Program-made: the position numbers and the translations under genes
The notes under the pieces: generated by a model
What the model was told of the DNA's origin: nothing
Databases searched by the model: none
What the model saw: the letters and a program-made list of their open reading frames with translations, nothing else
Shown: piece by piece, positions 51,001 to 57,123 of the stretch
How positions within the stretch are numbered: position 1 is the first letter of the stretch
Layout of the letters: each line of letters opens with the position of its first letter
Source of the DNA: Lyophyllum atratum
Lineage: Eukaryota; Basidiomycota; Agaricomycetes; Agaricales; Lyophyllaceae
Reading direction: 5' to 3'
NCBI GenBank assembly: GCA_014905825.1
Contig: JACGCN010000102.1
Coordinates: 1 to 57,123 of the forward strand
DNA length: 57,123 bases

Positions 51001-54000
51001 TGTGAAGCAAACATCAAGAAGGTCATGTTTACGGGCAACGTGAGCGAAGCGGTTGATGATCCACGCCGTTTCGTGATAGCCTCGATATCCATAGGTATTG
51101 GAGTTGGTGGATGCTGCGCCTACATTTTGGTTAGGACCTGAGATAAGAGGAATGTAGGCATTGTTGATGGAATGGAAGACGTTCTGCCTCCATGCTACGA
51201 GATCACTCCAGATGCTGATATCGTCATGAAGGTTCGGAAGCCGTTCCCGCCATGCCTGAAGCACCATCTTCAGTTCGGAGGATTTCTTTTCCAAATTCTG
51301 TGCGTTTGTTTGCGATAAAGAGCCGAATATTTGAACAGCTTCTTGCAGCTCGACAAATTGTTGGAAATGTTGCAGTAAAGGAACATGAGCGGCGGAAAGA
51401 TGAGGTGGAAAGCCGACCCACTTCCTCAAGGACAGTTGCATCGCGTCCTCGAGAATTTTTGTGAACTCCACGTTTTTCTCCAATGCGGCTGGCATTTTTA
51501 GGAGGGCGACGAAGGCCTCGAATACCCGCCGGCGAGGAGTTGGAGGTTCAGGTAACTGGCTGATCTGCTCTTCAAGTGTTTCCCTTTGCGCTGCCCATTC
51601 GACTGTCCTCCAAGCACTCTCCAGCATCAATTCCTGGTTACCTTCGCTCCTCGCCAGATCATACAGAAGATCCCACTGCTGCAGTTTTTCTGCGGAAAGT
51701 ATCCAATGGTCCTCCCAAAGGCAATATTCCGACTCTGAGAAGGGAATTGAACCTGCCCGTGCCTTGCTCTGTGCTGATTCGTAAGCAAGGGACGCCTGCT
51801 CCCACATACCATTCTGCTCAAATGCAACGGCGATGTTTGTCTCCTGGTGAAGACAGCGTCGTCGCCATACACCATAGAATAAGTCATCCTCTCCGAGCTC
51901 CGCATATACATCGGCCAGAGAGTCATAAACATAATCACGAATGGTGGGTTCGTCGTCCTTTACTTGATCAAGAGAAGCCCCGAGTATTTCCAATGAAACA
52001 TACCAAGCACCAAAAGTCTTGGCAAGATATTTGACGAGGTGTGGCGGAAGCGTCATGGGAGGGGAACATGCTTGTATACCAGCGAGAAGTGTCTGGATAA
52101 CATTTGGCCGCAAGTGCGCTTGTCGTATATGGTAATCTTTGCTGAGGAGGTTGATGATGTGATGCGTAAGATCGGCCTGCTCTCTGCGTGACAGACACGA
52201 CCACACCGATGGGAAGACAGATACCCAAGTATCATGTGCGACTTGGGGATCAAGGAAAAGAAGCCGCTGGACAGGACGAATAATGGCATGCGTTTTCGGG
52301 CAGGTAATAGGGGCCGAACGAGATAAAGCCAATCTACGGTCTTGTGATGCGGCAGTATCCATATCAGCTGCGCCTAATATAAGGTGAAGTGCAAGGTAGA
52401 TCCAGTTATGGTCAGCAAGAGCGTCCCAGCTTTGCACTCCAAAAATGTAGGTAAGGCGACTCAGGAGCGAGCGAGGAACGCTAGCATCGAGGAGATCCAT
52501 AAAGCGCTCCCTAACGACAGGATCCTTAGCATGGCAGCCAAGGAGGAAGGAGTGCTCCAGCCGGGTAGTCAGATCACTGCGGCGCAATGCAGGCTCTGTG
52601 TAGATCTCGTAGATCAGCTCCAAGTACGGCTGAAACAGAATATCTGCACGAGATTCAAAGGCAGCCATTTTTTGCAAGAGGCTGGCTTTCTCCTTCATCG
52701 TCGGATACGCCTCTTGCTTTGGCTTCGCCCACGTTCGTGCAAGGTCTAAGATGTACCGGCAGAGTGGGACACTCTTTGACTTCTCAACAAGCACCACAAG
52801 GGTGCTGAGAAGCCATCGACGTTGTTCTCCGAGGAACGCTACAGAGATTTCGCAGATTTCAAGAACCGCTTTCACTAGCCTGACGCCATTCTCGAATCCG
52901 GCTGAATTTGGAGCGGTCTGAATGTGCTCTTTGGCAAGTTTGCTGAGGAGCTTGCATAGAAGTTGGCTGAAAGGTTCAACTCGCTCGGGGATGACTTTGA
53001 CGATGGATTTCAACATCAGGAGCGTGCCGCGAAGCGCCGTAGAGTTGCGTAGGCCATCACCGACCGCCGAATATACGAAGGTGTGGAATTCCGATAGCTC
53101 GCCTGACTGTTCCTCCTCTTCTTTGGGTAGCGGGAAAAGTCTGATAAGCTGATCGAAGATTGAGTGTAATGCATCATTCAATCCGTAATCTTCGGTTACC
53201 AGACCCTTGCGAACAAGTTTCTGCAAGATTGGAGCATTCGCGATGAACCAAGCATCGTCTTGTTCTGCTGCAATGACCTGCAAAACTTTGGCGGATGCTA
53301 GGGCCTGGGTAAGCGCTTGTTCATTTACAAGTTCATTCTGAAGGCTACATCAGTATATATCATCGTTAAGCATGGATTAACACGGACTTGTTCGAGTGCC
53401 CGGGAGAAGAAACGGAGGCCGACCGTCACATCAGTCCAACCCTTCGGACCGACCAGGAGTTGTAGCAAGGCGAGAGCTCGAGGCACAAGTGTCGTCCTAG
53501 TAGCTGGCTCGTGCGGTATGGTGGCAAGCCTGACAAGGTAGCTCACCATGTTCTCCCGGAATCCCAAGGGAGTCAACCATACTACTTCGGGTTTGCTCAA
53601 GTCCATCACGGATTTCGTGGATCGTGCGGCTTGTGCCGCCTGCTCCTCCCACGTGAATATCACCTGCAAGAGATCGATGGATAATAGACGCGATTCACTT
53701 GTAGATGTAGAGGGCATGCCAAGTTTGTTAAGTGAATTTGCCATATGAGGTATGAAAAGGGAGCGAACAGGGTAGAAGAGGTCGGGTTGTTTCACAATCA
53801 GGTGATAGGTTGCAATGTGCTGCGCGAGGCCTTCTTCCGCAAGGAGTCGACGAGTGGCTTTGGCCCACTGTGGGTGGCCTGATTCCGTCGGATCTGCACG
53901 AGGGAGTGAGGGCGCCAACGTCGCCAGTGCCTCTTGACGAACGCTAGCCCTGCCTTCAGAGTGCGGTGAGCGGAGAAGTCCTGTCCACGCTCGTAGAATA

Positions 54001-57000
54001 AACTTCTGAGGGGTCTGGAAAGCTGCAAAGAAACGAGCTAGGAGGAGATAGGCGGTTTGCTTGACAATGATGTCTTCGGACATCGTGACAAAATGCCAGG
54101 CACATTTGATTATGTCCTTCTTGGTATCCTCGAGCAATTCCGAATAATGCTGCACAAGGATAGTGGTAAGATAGAGGACTTCGATTTTGAACATGTCGTC
54201 CGTCTCGGAAAATGTATCGGACTCCGTGAGTGGCCGCCAAATGATGCGGTGCATTTGGTCAATGAAATCCACATCAAGCAGTTGTTCCCGAGGCGCAGGG
54301 CGATTGGCATGTACAAGGAGGGTTGGAGAAACGACGTAGTGCATGAATTGCGCTTTATGTGACCAGGAATACGAGGGATCACGGAACCATGTCAAAAATC
54401 GCATGAGAATATTACGCCTGAAAATAACGTCCTCGCTCAGAACGACGTGGTGATAAAGGAAGTGTGTGATATGGACAAGGTCCATGCCAAGATTGCGCGT
54501 AAAGACCGAGACAATCTCGAAGATGAGGTCGATGCGTGGCGATTGCTTCGATGCCTCTACGAAGATATCTAGCATGACTTTGTGCCTTTGAGTGACTTCT
54601 GGCATCACAACTGCTGTCTGTTCGGGTTGTGGAACTTCTGAATGCCAGACCTCGAGCAGAGCGTCAATGACGTAGCCATTCTCTGCTAGCCACGTCGGGA
54701 CCAATCGCACTAGATCATGGAACAAGAGCATGGCAGGAAGTATGTAACTCGAATCAACACCTCGAAGAAAATGTGTTGCGATATAAGACGTCCGAGATGC
54801 TAGTTCACGTTCTAGACTTGGAGCGAGTTTCGCCTCGAGGATGCTTCTCAATGTTCGCAGGTGCCTTGGAAAATTGAGATGCCGGATGAAGAATTCTATG
54901 CCATCGACGGGATAGCGATCGAGATACTTCGCAAGCGGTTCGGAGAATGGGCTGCGCGTCGAAAAGTGCATTTGTGACTCCGTTTGTACGATGGCGTTGA
55001 CGAGGTTCTCAAGGAATATATTGGCGGCGGAGGGTAAGAGATGGAAAATGTTCGCTAATCTGACCAATTTTGTGATGCCTTCGTTATTGGACAATGGGAG
55101 GCGGGAAGAATCGGTAAGCATTTGGGGGTCGGCGACTATTCGGAAATGGTCCAATAATTGTGACCAATTTCTACCTTGAAGTAGTTCGTCAGAAGTTCCA
55201 GTAAACGTGCCAGTCCCTCTAAGCCAGGAACGGAGAGACGCTTCGGGTCAGCGAGGTTCATCAGGATGGGACGCAATCCAGTTTGAAGAAGTTCTTTTGG
55301 AAGGCGGCTCTGATGTGTCAAAACCATCCTCAGTCCTTCGTGCGCAACATCCTTGACTTCCGGGGATGGTGAATACAGTGACTTGAAGTATACACTCGTC
55401 ACTCTAGAAAAACGTGAGGTTCGTGCGACCGGAGAAAGAAGGAAAGAGTACCTTTGTCGCGTCTGAACCTGCTTCTGGAAAAAATCGGTAAGCGGCATTG
55501 ATGCCGTGAGCAACTTTATACAAGCAACACGCAGTTGTATGACCTCGAGGGTACCCTGGCGGGCAGTCACTCGTCCTAGTAGGGCGGTGTCTTCAGCATC
55601 AGCCAAGGCAAGGGTTTCGTGCAATAGGCGAAGGAGTTCATCATTTAGCTCAACGAGAGGGGGTTCTAAGCTGACACAATACCGGATGGCTTCAATCATC
55701 CCTATTTGTTTCTGGAATGGAAGGGCTCGAAGGGGCTTGTGTAGATGCCGGTCACCGTGCGCTCTCGGTGAGGCATCAGAAGATCGACTGCGGGGCGTCG
55801 GCTCAGAGAGACCAGGAATTCGATACATGTTTGGGCAGCTTGGCGCACCACTGAACTCGGACTTTGAAGGTCCGGGAGAAGATCCCAGCGAGATGTACGA
55901 GCTTATTCCGTGCTGGTACAGAATTCTCCGCATTCATGTCCAGCTCTGACGTACATATCCGCAAAACGCTGAGGAGGAGATCGAGGACTTCGTCAACATC
56001 CCTTGGAAGATCGCGCGGGAGTCCTTTAGGACGTGGAGCAGGGTACGAATAAGGTCGATCTCGCGTTCCATTACCCCACTTCGTCCCGTAGACGGGTATG
56101 AATATGAGACCCTTAATCCATTGCACCCGCACTTTTGTGCATCCACGAGTCCTCCAGACACAGGCCTGTGATCCGGTTCGCAATTTGATGTAGAATTCCC
56201 ATGATATCTTGCGGAGTGACGTTATGTGGGCCATGCATTGAAACGAGATCTTCTATGACGACGACAAAGATTGTCTGGGCGGCTTTGGCTTGGGTGGGCT
56301 GGTTGCGAGCGAGACCGTATGGGAAAGCATCGAGGAAAGACGAAAGAAGGCCACTACTAGTCGGTCGGGCCCCAGCCCCTCGCGAATGGTTTCGGCGTAT
56401 TCAAAATCGAATACGAACTGGGCAACTTTCCGAACGAATGCTTCCGCTTGAATTTGGAGATCGGGAATATTGATGGCGTCGAAAATGCCTTCCATTCCTT
56501 GGATGAATACATCTTCGATATTCTGGCCGACGACACCCTGCGTCACATTTAGTTAGAGGCATACCGGGAGCCGACATCCTTACCACTCAAGGAGGAAGAC
56601 CGTCAAACAGTTTTTCCAAGAGCGTGAAAGCAGAGTTGCGATCAAATGAGGAGGCCTTCAAAATCGATCGGCAAGCTAAGCCTATGATTGGACCAAACTC
56701 GATCTTTTCTACAGACCCCCCGAAAGTTATTGCTACCTTCGCCCGCTCAGAATGATGGCGATACTTCAAAGCCGGTTCTCTCGTCAACAACCGGCGGTTC
56801 CGCCCCCCCAACTTCCCTAAGATGCGGATTGTGGTATGAGCCGGGTGGTGGTTTGCAGGTAGAGGTTTAGGTGGCTATGGAGAGCCTCCATCAACTCACG
56901 GAGCACCGTGCTCAAGGTCGGATCAAGAAAGTCAGGGGTGAGATTGTCAATGCAAAGCTCTAGTGTTCGGAGACCTTGAGAGACTAACTCGGGGTTGCCT

Positions 57001-57123
57001 CGTAATGCGAGGGCCAGGGGCTGCATCAGATAGGTAAGGTGGGGGAGGAGATGTGTTAGGCGCAACGGAAACTGTCAAGCAGAGTTCCACGATCATATCC
57101 CTTGTGTTTCCTTCGGAGGCCAA
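48003..57123 (-). CDS. TRA1: Tra1/TRRAP pseudokinase, 5' end beyond window
   Basis: Runs from the right edge to the TGA at 48003. The 5' part has repeats of the HEAT region ([69 protein letters not shown]). Large exons 53388 to about 55160 and 50401-53337 carry the helical arm and FAT domain. The PI3K-like domain follows ([52 protein letters not shown]) without catalytic residues, as known for Tra1. The FATC ends [16 protein letters not shown]. Introns are about 50 nt. Tra1 is the activator-binding scaffold of SAGA and NuA4. Several conserved blocks sit in shifted frames: one break near 48634 and a cluster between 55158 and 56852. The gene is expected to be essential, so sequence error is more likely than a pseudogene. 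Confidence 0.92.

Noticed and set aside
55136..55180. A possible 42-nt GT-AG intron (GTAGAAATT...CCGAATAG) in TRA1
   Set aside because: Splicing it does not give the right phase, and both VEIGH and [11 protein letters not shown], which it would remove, are conserved Tra1 residues. A missing base explains the data better.

Overview
The window is nuclear DNA from a filamentous basidiomycete, most likely a mushroom-forming Agaricomycete. Almost every gene is cut by introns of about 45-76 nt. Several proteins are basidiomycete-type (a DUF6699 protein, a Ypr097w-type PX protein, a DUF3759/CipC protein), and the housekeeping genes have clear fungal features. All calls come from reading frames, splice sites and motifs by eye; no database search was run. 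In most multi-exon genes the exons I placed sum to a multiple of three with phases matching at every junction, which is the main support for the models.

Left part (1-18.4 kb): the 3' end of a LON-domain gene, a gene-poor 2 kb with a degenerate tandem duplication, a DUF6699 gene, and the large PX-domain gene. A minus-strand block follows: ribosome-biogenesis helicase SPB4, an NDR-type kinase (Cbk1/Orb6/COT1 group), a disordered PPPY protein, a mitochondrial PDH/BCKDH-type kinase and Mediator subunit 20.

Middle (18.4-35 kb): ORC4 is divergent from MED20 across about 110 bp. Then come an orphan membrane protein, a CipC-like stress protein, a 21-exon patatin-type lipase (Tgl4/Tgl5 type) and a PUB-domain protein. 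The most unusual gene is at 30.3-34.9 kb on the minus strand. It encodes about 1,296 residues, and exons 3-14 are twelve consecutive small phase-1/phase-1 exons, nearly all carrying copies of a YP-x-F-x-L / YPAVYP motif placed so that the motif is rebuilt across each splice junction.

Right part (35.3-57.1 kb): COP9 subunit 4, a CTK1/CDK12-type kinase with an RS-rich N-terminus, a DCAF6-like WD40 protein, vacuolar aspartic protease PEP4, a BRD8/Bdc1-type bromodomain protein and TRA1, which runs off the right edge. TRA1 and BRD8/Bdc1 belong to the same NuA4 acetyltransferase and lie tail to tail. The 5' part of TRA1 in this window (about 55.1-56.9 kb) holds a cluster of apparent one-base deletions, mostly in homopolymers, which look more like assembly error than real decay.

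I saw no rRNA, tRNA, CRISPR array or intact transposon.
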